From a virus, in IMG/VR virus record IMGVR_UViG_3300028394_000053, positions 1 to 64,000 of that record: a stretch of 64,000 nucleotides of DNA; one strand, written 5' to 3'. The notes beneath the pieces are model-generated. The model was given only the letters and a program-made list of their open reading frames with translations. It was not told the origin of the DNA and made no database searches. Positions 36,755 to 44,908 of this stretch are shown here, piece by piece. Position 1 is the stretch's first letter, and every line of letters begins with the position of its first letter. Position numbers and translations under genes: made by a program.

Positions 36755-36772
36755 AATATTTTTCCTATACGA

Positions 36773-36780
36773 TATTTATC
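36773..36780 (-). promoter_or_regulatory. T4-type late promoter box (GATAAATA) for the baseplate operon
   Basis: On the minus strand GATAAATA is followed 18 bases later by the ATG at 36754, with AGGAAAAA as ribosome-binding-like sequence. It heads the run of baseplate genes down to gp5 and is back to back with the gp55 promoter region. Confidence 0.6.
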
Positions 36781-36814
36781 GCAAAAATAAACCACCTATA
36801 TAATGATATAGAGG

Positions 36815-36847
36815 TTGACAAATGCCAAAAGTGTTGTAAAATAAATA
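36815..36847 (+). promoter_or_regulatory. Sigma-70 promoter overlapping a late-promoter-like box, before gp55
   Basis: A perfect -35 TTGACA (36815-36820), a 16-base spacer and TAAAAT (36837-36842) form a host-type promoter. The -10 overlaps AATAAATA (36840-36847), a match to the late-promoter pattern. Either could give a leader of about 20 bases containing AAGGAG (36855-36860) before the GTG start at 36868. Confidence 0.55.
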
Positions 36848-36867
36848 CACATCAAGGAGATTCACTA

Positions 36868-37767
36868 GTGGCCACAACCATACCAAAAACCCCAGCAAAA
36901 GTCAACTATCTCAACAACAGAGATATCTTGAAAGAAATACATCTAAGTAAAAACAGCTATTGCGCCTATCGTGATCCGGTTCTGGATCATCAGTATGACA
37001 TTATCCTGCCCACTGTGTTAAAAATAAATCAACGCACAGTGGCCGAAGCCAGACGCAACAGGGCTGACCGTGTCAAGCGAGAAACTGGGCAAGTGGTGGA
37101 CCCTGTACGGATACCTAATACAGATCTAGTGTTCCGCATCACTTGTTGGGAACACATACCCATGGCACCCAAAAAGATACCTAAAAGTGCTACCAAAAAG
37201 AAAAAGATCGACGAGATATTTGAGCTGGAGCTCGAACCCGAAGATCCGTTAGCTGAACTGATCGAAGAACCTATACTAAGTCCAGTTCATGTGAGATTGA
37301 ACTTTCCTCCGTTTTATCACTACCGATTGGACGATAACAAAGAACCGTTCTTGGTGGGCAAGAGCCACTGGAAGGGCGATCTAGAATACGGTGAGTTCAG
37401 CAAGGATCATGGTAAAATGACTCGTAAGCTGGCTACCATGTTCATGAAGCTGTGCGAACGCTATGCCACACGAAGCAACTGGAGAGGATACACCTACAAT
37501 GAAGAAATGCGGGGACAAGCCCTACTACAGCTTAGCCAAATTGGCCTGCAGTTTGACGAATCAAAATCGCAGAACCCTTTTGCATATTATACTGCCGCTA
37601 TCACCAATAGCTTTACTAGGATCTTGAATCTGGAAAAGAAAAATCAAAACATACGTGATGACATACTAGAAATGAACGGGCTCAATCCTAGCTGGACTAG
37701 ACAAAATGCTGGACGACGTAACCCAGATCATGTTGCCGGAGAGGTCGTAATATCCAACGAGGAGTAG
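36868..37767 (+). CDS. gp55: Late transcription sigma factor gp55
   Basis: 299 residues from a GTG start eight bases after AAGGAG. The N-terminal half is basic and contains the low-complexity acidic stretch FELELEPEDPLAELIEEP near residue 120. The C-terminal half has KMTRKLATMFMKLCERYATR, then GQALLQLSQIGLQFDESKSQ and NPFAYYTAAITNSFTRIL, the conserved region-2-like pattern of gp55 (NPFAY then a helix followed by KKNQ). gp55 directs host RNA polymerase to TATAAATA late promoters and works with gp33 and the gp45 clamp, neither of which is in this window. It is about 110 residues longer than T4 gp55 because of its N-terminal region. Twelve bases separate it from gp47. Confidence 0.9.
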   Translation: MATTIPKTPAKVNYLNNRDILKEIHLSKNSYCAYRDPVLDHQYDIILPTVLKINQRTVAEARRNRADRVKRETGQVVDPVRIPNTDLVFRITCWEHIPMAPKKIPKSATKKKKIDEIFELELEPEDPLAELIEEPILSPVHVRLNFPPFYHYRLDDNKEPFLVGKSHWKGDLEYGEFSKDHGKMTRKLATMFMKLCERYATRSNWRGYTYNEEMRGQALLQLSQIGLQFDESKSQNPFAYYTAAITNSFTRILNLEKKNQNIRDDILEMNGLNPSWTRQNAGRRNPDHVAGEVVISNEE

Positions 37768-37779
37768 TATACTAGCTAG

Positions 37780-38796
37780 ATGACAAATCTATTTCGTAAA
37801 GCAGCTATCTGTACTGACATACATTGGGGACTAAAAAGCAACAGCCTGGTCCACAATAGAGATTGTGAAGCATTTGTTGATTGGTTTATTGCCACTGCCA
37901 AAGCGCAAGGTTGCGAAACCGGTATGTTCCTGGGCGATTGGCACAATCATCGTGCATCAATCAACCTGCAGACCTTGCAGTTTAGCCTGCAGGCCCTGGA
38001 AAAACTATCAGCGGCCTTTGATCAGTTTTATTTTATTCCGGGCAATCACGATCTATACTATCGCGACAAGCGAGACATACACGGAGCCGAGTGGGCCAAA
38101 CACTTGCCCAACATAGTCATTGTGAACGACTGGTTTCAAAAGGACGATGTCATTATTGCTCCTTGGCTGGTTGGTGATGATCACAAACGCATACCCAAGA
38201 TGACGGCCAAGTACATGTTTGGACATTTTGAATTACCACATTTTAAAATGAATGCCATGGTAGAAATGCCCGACCACGGCGAGATCCGTGTGGATGCGTT
38301 TGGTGGAATCGAAAGTGTGTACTCTGGACACTTCCACTTGAGACAAAGCAAGCGAAACGTGAACTATATTGGCAACTGTTTTCCACACAACTTTGCTGAT
38401 GCCGGCGACAGCAATCGTGGCATGATGGTCAAAGAGTGGGGACAGGCCGATCAGTATTTTAGCTGGCCAGGTCAACCCTTGTATCGTGTCTTGAAATTGA
38501 GCCGGGTGATCGACAGTGCCTCTGAACTATTAGCAGCCAATATGCATGTGCGTGTAGAGTTAGACATTGACATCAGCTACGAAGAAGCCAATTTTATCAA
38601 GGACACATTTGTAAAGGATTACAATCTAAGAGAGATGGCCTTGATACCGGTCAAGAGCACAGCGGTAGATGCCGACATGGCACCCGGTGAAATCAAGTTT
38701 GAAAGCGTGGATCAGATTGTCACAGATCAGCTGACCAATATTGAAAGCGAATTCTACGATCCAAAATTACTGTTAAAAATATATCAGAATTTATAA
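37780..38796 (+). CDS. gp47: Recombination exonuclease subunit gp47 (Mre11/SbcD-like)
   Basis: 338 residues, as in T4 gp47. The phosphodiesterase motifs are in order: TDIHWG (residues 12-17), GDWHNH near 52, GNHDLYY near 89, GHFE near 149 and SGHFH near 187, giving the metal-binding Asp, His and Asn residues. With gp46 it forms the Mre11-Rad50-type complex that trims DNA ends for recombination-dependent replication. In T4 the two genes are neighbours; here a radical SAM gene stands between them, four bases after the stop of gp47. Confidence 0.95.
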   Translation: MTNLFRKAAICTDIHWGLKSNSLVHNRDCEAFVDWFIATAKAQGCETGMFLGDWHNHRASINLQTLQFSLQALEKLSAAFDQFYFIPGNHDLYYRDKRDIHGAEWAKHLPNIVIVNDWFQKDDVIIAPWLVGDDHKRIPKMTAKYMFGHFELPHFKMNAMVEMPDHGEIRVDAFGGIESVYSGHFHLRQSKRNVNYIGNCFPHNFADAGDSNRGMMVKEWGQADQYFSWPGQPLYRVLKLSRVIDSASELLAANMHVRVELDIDISYEEANFIKDTFVKDYNLREMALIPVKSTAVDADMAPGEIKFESVDQIVTDQLTNIESEFYDPKLLLKIYQNL

Positions 38797-38800
38797 ATCA

Positions 38801-40096
38801 ATGCCCGCAAAATATCCTATTTTTCCTATACAAACAGATACTGCCTGTTTATTAAAATGGTCCTGGAGTACTATATATTTTAACAGTGGTTCTACAGCAT
38901 CCTGTCATAGAACAAAAAAATTTGCAATTGATCCTGATAATTTTGATCAATTTCATAATTTGCCAGATAAGGTTGCTGCAAGAACTGTTATGTTGAACGG
39001 ACAGTGGCCAGCCGACGGTTGTCAATATTGCCAGAGTGTTGAAGAATCTGGTGGGTATAGCGATCGGCAGTTTAACTTGTACCAACAAGAAAATGTAAAG
39101 TTGGTGCCACCCGAACTGCTTACAAATTCAAAAGAAACTTCAATTACCCCAACTATTGTCGAGGTATATTTTAAAAATACCTGTAACATGGCCTGTGTGT
39201 ACTGCGGACCTCATCACAGTAGCTTGTGGGAGGAAGAAAATAGAAAATTTGACGAATCTTTTGGCAACGACGCCACAGAATATAGTGTTCGTTTATCGCA
39301 ATTTAATTCAAATTACGATCGTATGGTCAACGATTTTTGGAATTATCTTTCAACCGATAATCGTTACCAGGTGATTCAACGCTATCATATACTAGGAGGA
39401 GAGCCGTTTTTACTTAAAGAACTAGACGATAGTATTGACTTTTGGAACACACACGGAAATCCAGATTTAACATTTAGTATTATATCTAATCTCAATATTC
39501 CGCATGAACGATTTAAAAAATATATACATCAATTTGAAAGATTGGTGTTAAGAAATAAAATATGGCAATTACAACTAACTGCTAGTTTAGATTGTTGGGG
39601 ACCCGAACAAGAATATGTGCGGTATGGACTAAATCTTGAAACATGGTTACAAAATTTTGAATACTGTATTGATCGGCCATGGATATCTTTAAGTATTAAC
39701 AGTGCAATATCTGCGCTGACGATTAAGGGCCTGCCAACTTTATTAGAAAAAATCAATCATTGGAATACTCAACAAACAAAGGTTGCAGGTCGGTGGCAAT
39801 CAGAACCAATTATTCATAGTTTTAATACATCTGGGCAACAGGATAATCCGTACATATTTGGATCTGGAGTATTTGACAACGATTTTGAAAAAATATTACA
39901 GCTAATGCCAAAAAATAATTCTATTCAACAAGGACGGTTTCTTGCCATGGAAGGAATTGCCAATAAACAAAAGAATTCTATTAGAGATAATATCTATATT
40001 GAAAATTTAAAAACTTATCTTGACCAGTTGGATGTAAGAAGAAAAACCAACTGGCGAACTCAATTTGGTTGGCTAGACCAGGACTTTAGTGTATAA
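38801..40096 (+). CDS. N-terminal-twitch radical SAM protein inserted between gp47 and gp46
   Basis: 431 residues from MPAKYPIFPIQTDTACLLKW. It has CQYCQSVEESGGYSDRQ near residue 74, the same pre-core cysteine pair as the protein at 1692-3629, then the iron-sulfur motif CNMACVYC at 128-135, and the GGEP SAM motif near 200 (YHILGGEPFLL). The core pattern VEVYFKNTCNMACVYC parallels VEVNFNHACNLACSYC in that paralogue. The DNA is visibly more A/T-rich than gp47 and gp46 on either side, suggesting acquisition by transfer. The reaction is a SAM-radical chemistry of unknown substrate. Confidence 0.85.
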   Translation: MPAKYPIFPIQTDTACLLKWSWSTIYFNSGSTASCHRTKKFAIDPDNFDQFHNLPDKVAARTVMLNGQWPADGCQYCQSVEESGGYSDRQFNLYQQENVKLVPPELLTNSKETSITPTIVEVYFKNTCNMACVYCGPHHSSLWEEENRKFDESFGNDATEYSVRLSQFNSNYDRMVNDFWNYLSTDNRYQVIQRYHILGGEPFLLKELDDSIDFWNTHGNPDLTFSIISNLNIPHERFKKYIHQFERLVLRNKIWQLQLTASLDCWGPEQEYVRYGLNLETWLQNFEYCIDRPWISLSINSAISALTIKGLPTLLEKINHWNTQQTKVAGRWQSEPIIHSFNTSGQQDNPYIFGSGVFDNDFEKILQLMPKNNSIQQGRFLAMEGIANKQKNSIRDNIYIENLKTYLDQLDVRRKTNWRTQFGWLDQDFSV

Positions 40097-40105
40097 TAAA
40101 AAATA

Positions 40106-41869
40106 ATGATACAAATAAAAAATCTCACAGTACGAAACTTCATGAGCGTGGGTGCTGCCACACAAGGCATTGACTTTGATCGACGCGACTTGACCCTGGT
40201 GCTGGGTGAAAACCTAGACCTTGGTGGCGACGGATCTAGAAATGGTACAGGCAAGACCACGATCATCAATGCTCTTAGCTACAGCCTATACGGACAAGCA
40301 CTCAGCAACATAAGAAAAGACAATCTAGTAAACAAGACCAATGGCAAGAACATGCTGGTCAGTTTGGATTTTGTTGTGGGTTCGCAACAGTACAGGATCG
40401 AACGTGGTCGTAAACCCAATGTGTTGCGATTCTTTGTGAACAACCAAGAACAGGCCGCCACAGACAATGCGCAAGGTGATAGTAGAGAAACACAGGAAGC
40501 CATAGAACAGACCTTGGGCCTTAGTCACGACATGTTCAAGCATATCTTGGCATTAAATACCTACACTGAACCGTTCTTGAGTTTAAAGGCCAATGATCAA
40601 AGAACCATCATCGAACAGCTACTAGGCATCACCATGCTGAGTGAACGTGCGGATAGGATCAAGGAACTGAACCGACAGACCAAAGACGCAATCACACAAG
40701 AAGAATTCCGTATCCGTGCTGTGCAGGATGCCAACGGGCGCATCGAAGAACAGATCACGGCCTTGAAGCGTAGACAGACCTTATGGACGACCAAACATGC
40801 AGAAGATATACAGGAACTTGAGAAGGCCCTTGCGGCGTTACAAGAAATTGACATTGACTCCGAGATCGCGGCCCACAAGGAACACAAGACGTGGGACCAA
40901 AAACGCAAGGACATCAATGAACTGGCTGGCCAGATTAGCCGAACAAAACTTGACATTGGTCGCGAAGAGAAGTCGATTTCCAAACTATCCAAAGAAATCC
41001 AAACGCTTGAAAACCATGAATGTCACACGTGCGGACAGGCCTTCCACGACACTAAGCACCAACAAGTTTTGGCGGCAAAGCAGACGGATCTGGATTCAGC
41101 AAGAGCGGCGTGCCAAGAATATACACAGCTCTTATCAGAACTTGAGACTGCCCACACCTCCCTGGGCGTGTTAGGTAAACCACCCCGGATGTTCTACGAT
41201 CATGAAGAGGATGCTATCAAACATCGTAGCACACTCAGCAATTTGCAACAACAGATAGACAGCAAGCGAGTTGAAGCTGATCCGTATTCAGAACAGATTG
41301 AAGAAATGGCCGCACAGGCCTTACAGACTGTGACCTACGACGCCTTAAATGATCTTACTCGACTACAAGAACATCAAGACTTCTTGCTCAAGCTACTGAC
41401 CAGCAAGGACAGTTTTATCCGTAAGAAGATCATTGAACAGAATCTTGGCTATCTCAATGCCAGACTCACCTACTACCTGGACCGTATTGGCCTGCCACAT
41501 ACAGTGGTGTTCCAGAATGATCTCACTGTTTCAATCGAAGAGCTGGGTCGTGAGCTGGACTTTGACAATCTCAGCCGAGGTGAGCGCAACAGATTGATAC
41601 TCAGCATGAGCTGGGCCTTCCGTGATGTGTTTGAAAGTCTATATCAACCGATCAATGTGTTGTTCATTGATGAAATGATTGATAGTGGTCTGGATACACA
41701 AGGTGTGGAAAGCAGCCTGGCCTTGCTCAAGCAGATGAGTCGCGAGCGCCACAAGAGTATCTGGCTCGTGAGTCACAGAGATGAGCTGGCTGGACGTGTG
41801 GAGAATATCCTGCGTGTGGTAAAAGAAAAAGGCTACACTAGCTACAGCACGGATGTAGATATTGCATGA
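40106..41869 (+). CDS. gp46: Recombination ATPase subunit gp46 (Rad50/SbcC-like)
   Basis: 587 residues. It starts MIQIKNLTVRNFMSVGAATQ and carries the Walker A site GSRNGTGKTT (residues 43-52), a long coiled-coil arm (about 160-410) with the zinc-hook motif CHTCGQ near 306, the ABC signature LSRGERNRL near 490 and Walker B VLFIDEMID near 520. This is the full Rad50-type plan. It pairs with gp47 to process DNA ends. The TGA stop overlaps the ATG of the next gene (ATGA), coupling it to the unknown gene at 41866. Confidence 0.95.
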   Translation: MIQIKNLTVRNFMSVGAATQGIDFDRRDLTLVLGENLDLGGDGSRNGTGKTTIINALSYSLYGQALSNIRKDNLVNKTNGKNMLVSLDFVVGSQQYRIERGRKPNVLRFFVNNQEQAATDNAQGDSRETQEAIEQTLGLSHDMFKHILALNTYTEPFLSLKANDQRTIIEQLLGITMLSERADRIKELNRQTKDAITQEEFRIRAVQDANGRIEEQITALKRRQTLWTTKHAEDIQELEKALAALQEIDIDSEIAAHKEHKTWDQKRKDINELAGQISRTKLDIGREEKSISKLSKEIQTLENHECHTCGQAFHDTKHQQVLAAKQTDLDSARAACQEYTQLLSELETAHTSLGVLGKPPRMFYDHEEDAIKHRSTLSNLQQQIDSKRVEADPYSEQIEEMAAQALQTVTYDALNDLTRLQEHQDFLLKLLTSKDSFIRKKIIEQNLGYLNARLTYYLDRIGLPHTVVFQNDLTVSIEELGRELDFDNLSRGERNRLILSMSWAFRDVFESLYQPINVLFIDEMIDSGLDTQGVESSLALLKQMSRERHKSIWLVSHRDELAGRVENILRVVKEKGYTSYSTDVDIA

Positions 41870-42336
41870 TTACTTGGGTAAGACATCTTCCAGTTGTGCC
41901 GTGCAAGAGCCTATGGCGACTACAGAATCCGGGCACTCTTCCACATCAGGAGTTAATTACAAATTTCTGCAGAGAAAATTCAATCCAAGATTGTTTTATC
42001 ACTTCTGTAGTTCCTGACAGCACTCACGACGTGATTTCTTTAATAATTAACCATCTTGAGTTTGTTTCAATACAACATATAGATTGGATGCTAGAACAGT
42101 GTTTGCCCAAAGCAAGAAAATTTTTACACCTTGCTATAAATAAATTTTTAGTATACACCGAATACAATCAAGAATTATATGTTGATCAACCCGATTTAGA
42201 TTTAAAATTAATCCAGCATTGGTCTGCTCACATTAATCGGGCTCCGTCAATTCAACAATATCAAAGCGATGACTGTGGCATGTCTGGAAATTTTATATAT
42301 CCAGTTACTCAAGTAATTTGGCCAATCAATGACTAA
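41866..42336 (+). CDS. Hypothetical protein, accessory trio member 1
   Basis: 156 residues, MITWVRHLPVVPCKSLWRLQ onward. It is rich in Leu, Ile, His and Gln (FITSVVPDSTHDVISLIINH, then QCLPKARKFLHLAINKFLVY) and looks like a globular alpha/beta protein without a catalytic motif that I recognise. Its codon and base composition is A/T-rich compared with gp46. It is translationally coupled on both sides: ATGA with gp46 and an eight-base overlap with the next gene. The three genes 41866-43691 form one accessory block of unknown role. Confidence 0.6.
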   Translation: MITWVRHLPVVPCKSLWRLQNPGTLPHQELITNFCRENSIQDCFITSVVPDSTHDVISLIINHLEFVSIQHIDWMLEQCLPKARKFLHLAINKFLVYTEYNQELYVDQPDLDLKLIQHWSAHINRAPSIQQYQSDDCGMSGNFIYPVTQVIWPIND

Positions 42337-42835
42337 AGCACAAGTACGAATATTGAAATCTCATTATGGGCCAAGATGGCATCTATATAGGTACAATTCT
42401 AAGAACAACAACAAAAAATTACTTCTAGAAGAAAAATTTATAATAAACAATACATTGCCAGGACCTGTGTTCGCTCATAAATGTCTAGGAGAAATTTATC
42501 AAGGCATACTAGACGTACATACCCAGTATTATGCACCAGTGCCCACAGTATTATTAATCAATAATGTTGAATTCAAATATAAAACCATTGATGAGTTGAT
42601 AACAATGATTGCAGATTATAAAAAATATCTTGTGCCCAATGGAAGAATAATAGTAACTTTTAGTCTTTCGTGTATAAAATACGATAGACTTAATATATCT
42701 GTGGATTCATTATGTGATTGGGCAATCAATTTGTTTAAAAAACAACAACTTGCTTGCCATAAACATTACGTTAATATTAAAAATTCCACTCATGGAATAG
42801 GACAGATATTTTTAAGTTTGGATTATCATGTCTGA
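42329..42835 (+). CDS. Hypothetical protein, possibly methyltransferase-like, accessory trio member 2
   Basis: 168 residues, beginning MTKAQVRILKSHYGPRWHLY. The central part, VLLINNVEFKYKTIDELI followed by KKYLVPNGRIIVTFS, resembles the last strands of Rossmann-type SAM methyltransferases (the loop before a PNGR/PGG turn and strand 5). The glycine-rich motif I that would bind SAM is not visible, so it may be a truncated or degenerate relative. Alternative: an unrelated small alpha/beta protein. A/T-rich like its neighbours, with eight-base overlaps on both sides. Confidence 0.5.
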   Translation: MTKAQVRILKSHYGPRWHLYRYNSKNNNKKLLLEEKFIINNTLPGPVFAHKCLGEIYQGILDVHTQYYAPVPTVLLINNVEFKYKTIDELITMIADYKKYLVPNGRIIVTFSLSCIKYDRLNISVDSLCDWAINLFKKQQLACHKHYVNIKNSTHGIGQIFLSLDYHV

Positions 42836-43691
42836 TCTATATTGTATGTTTTGGATTCCAGGGAGTTGCGGCGATATTATTCAACAACTACTAGGAAAAT
42901 CTGGTCAATTTGAAAATCAATACGATGGTGCAATTTTAGATACTGGTCGGGCATTGCAGAGCGTTGATCCACGATTAAAGAACTTATTTCCAAGCAATAT
43001 TGTTACGTGGACCCCAAAGAATACTAACAGATGGTATGGCAGAACATGGAACGACTCTGACATATTAAAATTAAAAGAGTTAGCAGCAGAAAGTAGTCAA
43101 TCGTGGATTATCGGTACGCACAGACTTGATCAATTGTTTTTTTTAAAAAAATCCTTAGATATAGTGTCTATTGGCATTACATATGATCTAGAATTATACC
43201 CAGCTGTGATTAAAAACTGGTGCAGAAAATCAGCTGTTGGATGTACTGTAACTCAGGAAATATATAAAAATTCTAAAATAGCACAAAAATTTCAAGAAAA
43301 GAACTTGTTTGGAGAATTTATGCTTAAAGAAATTCTCAATCATATTACTGATAGACCAAAAAAAATTGACAATAATTTTGACATTAATATTTCATTAGGA
43401 GATATCTATAATAGAAATTTATCATCTATAGATAGGTGGGTTACAGACGCTGGACTAGATATGTTTGACCGATGGTTATTGCTTCAAGATCCGCTGTATA
43501 GATTTAAGTATACCAATCATCAATCCTACATAGATATACTTGGCTACAACACACATGCAACAACTGTACTAGATGCCCCTATCAAACTGTCGACATTAGA
43601 CCAAATTTTGATATCTCATTATTGCAAGGATGCCCCGTCTACCATAAACACAAACATAGATTTTGTAAATTTTTTAAATGGCCAAGGATGA
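42828..43691 (+). CDS. Hypothetical protein, accessory trio member 3
   Basis: 287 residues starting MSDLYCMFWIPGSCGDIIQQ. The start, a hydrophobic strand followed by PGSCGD, is similar in shape to MIIAFYPGAGGN at the head of the radical SAM protein 1692-3629, so both may carry the same degenerate P-loop-like or sulfotransferase-like domain. Later segments (SWIIGTHRLDQLFFLKK, then VSIGITYDLELYPAVIKNW) support an alpha/beta fold. No catalytic residues could be assigned. The gene is A/T-rich and overlaps its predecessor by eight bases; 16 bases separate it from the GIY-YIG gene. Confidence 0.55.
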   Translation: MSDLYCMFWIPGSCGDIIQQLLGKSGQFENQYDGAILDTGRALQSVDPRLKNLFPSNIVTWTPKNTNRWYGRTWNDSDILKLKELAAESSQSWIIGTHRLDQLFFLKKSLDIVSIGITYDLELYPAVIKNWCRKSAVGCTVTQEIYKNSKIAQKFQEKNLFGEFMLKEILNHITDRPKKIDNNFDINISLGDIYNRNLSSIDRWVTDAGLDMFDRWLLLQDPLYRFKYTNHQSYIDILGYNTHATTVLDAPIKLSTLDQILISHYCKDAPSTINTNIDFVNFLNGQG

Positions 43692-43707
43692 TGATAACTA
43701 CTAGTCC

Positions 43708-44136
43708 ATGGTATGGCTTTACGAAAACAAAACAATCGAACAACTGCCCGAAGACTGTGTGGGGTTTGTATACCTGATCACAAACAACACCACCGGTAGG
43801 AAGTATATCGGTAAGAAACTAGCAAAATTTAGTAAGACAACGTACAGAGTAGTGAAATTAAAAAACGGCAACAAAAAACGTAAAAAAATCAGAAGCAAAA
43901 TAGAATCAGACTGGCAGCTATACTATGGAAGCAACACCGAACTCAACCAAGACATTGAACGCTTAGGCGCAGACAACTTCACAAGAGAAATATTATTTTA
44001 TTGCAACTCAAAAGCCGCTTGCAGTTATATCGAAGCTAGGGAACAATTTAATCATAGAGTACTAGAGTCAGATGACTACTACAATGGACAGATAGTGTGT
44101 CGCATTCACGGTAGTCATATAAAAAACAAAATTTAA
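43708..44136 (+). CDS. GIY-YIG-type endonuclease-like protein
   Basis: 142 residues. The motif appears as GFVYLITNNTTGRKYIGKK (residues 19-37), a FVY...KYIG variant of GIY-YIG, followed by a basic arm (KLKNGNKKRKKIRSKI) and SDWQLYYGSN and an Arg/Glu-containing helix (ACSYIEAREQFNHRVL) where the family places its catalytic Arg and Glu. Proteins of this exact shape are common free-standing genes in T4-like phages, annotated as endonucleases. A homing or host-DNA-cutting role is inferred. It is directly upstream of the hairpin-rich, gene-free stretch 44137-44570. Confidence 0.8.
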   Translation: MVWLYENKTIEQLPEDCVGFVYLITNNTTGRKYIGKKLAKFSKTTYRVVKLKNGNKKRKKIRSKIESDWQLYYGSNTELNQDIERLGADNFTREILFYCNSKAACSYIEAREQFNHRVLESDDYYNGQIVCRIHGSHIKNKI

Positions 44137-44570
44137 ACTAGACAGGCAACAAAACTGACTGTGTTTGATCGAGGTAGCTCGATCCCCGTTGAGGGCTGGT
44201 GCAATACCCAGCTCAGATAGAATGGACTCAGGTTCACTCGGGTGTCAAAGGCAAATGCTAACTTAAGGCAACAAATGGTTTGGGCTCCGTTGAAAAAGAT
44301 ACGACCCATGCTCGTAGGACTTGGATTTATTCTCGGGTCACTAGGGTTCCGTTGATATGTGAAGCGTGAGTAGGGGGTACCGGTCAACCGCCTCCGTGTG
44401 GAAACACAATCTTGCAAGAATAAATGACAGCTACACTCAGATAATGTACCAGTCATGTTCACCGTTCATACGGTGAATTGTGACCGCGTGATCTAGATAA
44501 TGCACTTAAAAACAGTCAATTAAAAAAATGTTTCTGAGCTTTAGCGAAAGAAACAGATCTCTAAGAGATC
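44137..44570. ncRNA. Candidate structured non-coding RNA region
   Basis: This 434-base stretch has no convincing coding frame. It contains several strong hairpins: 44167-44184 (GATCGAG, loop GTAG, CTCGATC), 44300-44316 (TACGA/TCGTA), 44452-44484 (13 pairs with one bulged T, loop TTCATA), 44400-area GTGT-GGAA-ACAC, and 44555-44571 (AGATCTC, loop TAA, GAGATCT). The heptamer CCGTTGA occurs three times (44186, 44287, 44349) and GGCAACAAA twice (44145, 44267). Convergent genes end on both sides, so the transcribed strand is not clear. No group I intron core, tRNA or tmRNA was recognised. Confidence 0.45.
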
Positions 44571-44906
44571 TTACAAGTTGGTATCGGGCCAGTCGCGAAA
44601 CAAGGCGTGCTGGATGTCTCCAGCAACAAACTGATTGAAGCTTTTGTGCTTGACTTCAAGATCGCCTTCCAGTGGAGCCACACGTTTAAACGCACGATCC
44701 ATTTGACCCATGTCTGTGAACTCCATGATAATCATCCATTCCGGCATATCTGCTATAGACCTAAACCCCATTTTACATCTAGTGATTCTGTACGTCTCCA
44801 TCTTGCCTTCGGCAATCAAATGATCAAAGAAACTTTTCATTCCGTTTACCCAGTCTAGATCTGAAATGTCACCTTCTTTGTTTGCCCAAATTGTATATAA
44901 ATCCAT
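44571..44906 (-). CDS. Small protein, DUF6614-like
   Basis: 111 residues starting MDLYTIWANKEGDISDLDWV. The pattern of a first strand, a helix (WVNGMKSFFDHLIAEGK), METYRITRCKMGF, then EWMIIMEFTDMGQMDRAFKR fits a dimeric alpha-beta barrel and reminds me of the DUF6614 family, which has no known function. The stop codon abuts the hairpin at 44555-44571. It is the last gene of the minus-strand run that begins with gp26, two bases after the GNAT-like gene. Confidence 0.65.
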   Translation of the reverse strand: MDLYTIWANKEGDISDLDWVNGMKSFFDHLIAEGKMETYRITRCKMGFRSIADMPEWMIIMEFTDMGQMDRAFKRVAPLEGDLEVKHKSFNQFVAGDIQHALFRDWPDTNL

Positions 44907-44908
44907 AG

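Noticed and set aside
42135-42142. A TATAAATA box on the plus strand
   Set aside because: It lies inside the A/T-rich gene 41866-42336, almost 190 bases before the next start and in a sequence where such a match is likely by chance.
44133-44462. A 109-residue minus-strand open frame across the structured gap
   Set aside because: Its sequence is rich in Cys, Ser and Arg with no family pattern, its frame runs through the hairpins, and it has no good ribosome-binding site. It is more likely chance.
44137-44570. Group I intron or tmRNA
   Set aside because: AAGATACGACCC at 44297 slightly resembles the J8/7-P7 segment of group I introns, but no matching P7 5' strand or P3 was found; no tRNA-like ends or tag reading frame were seen.
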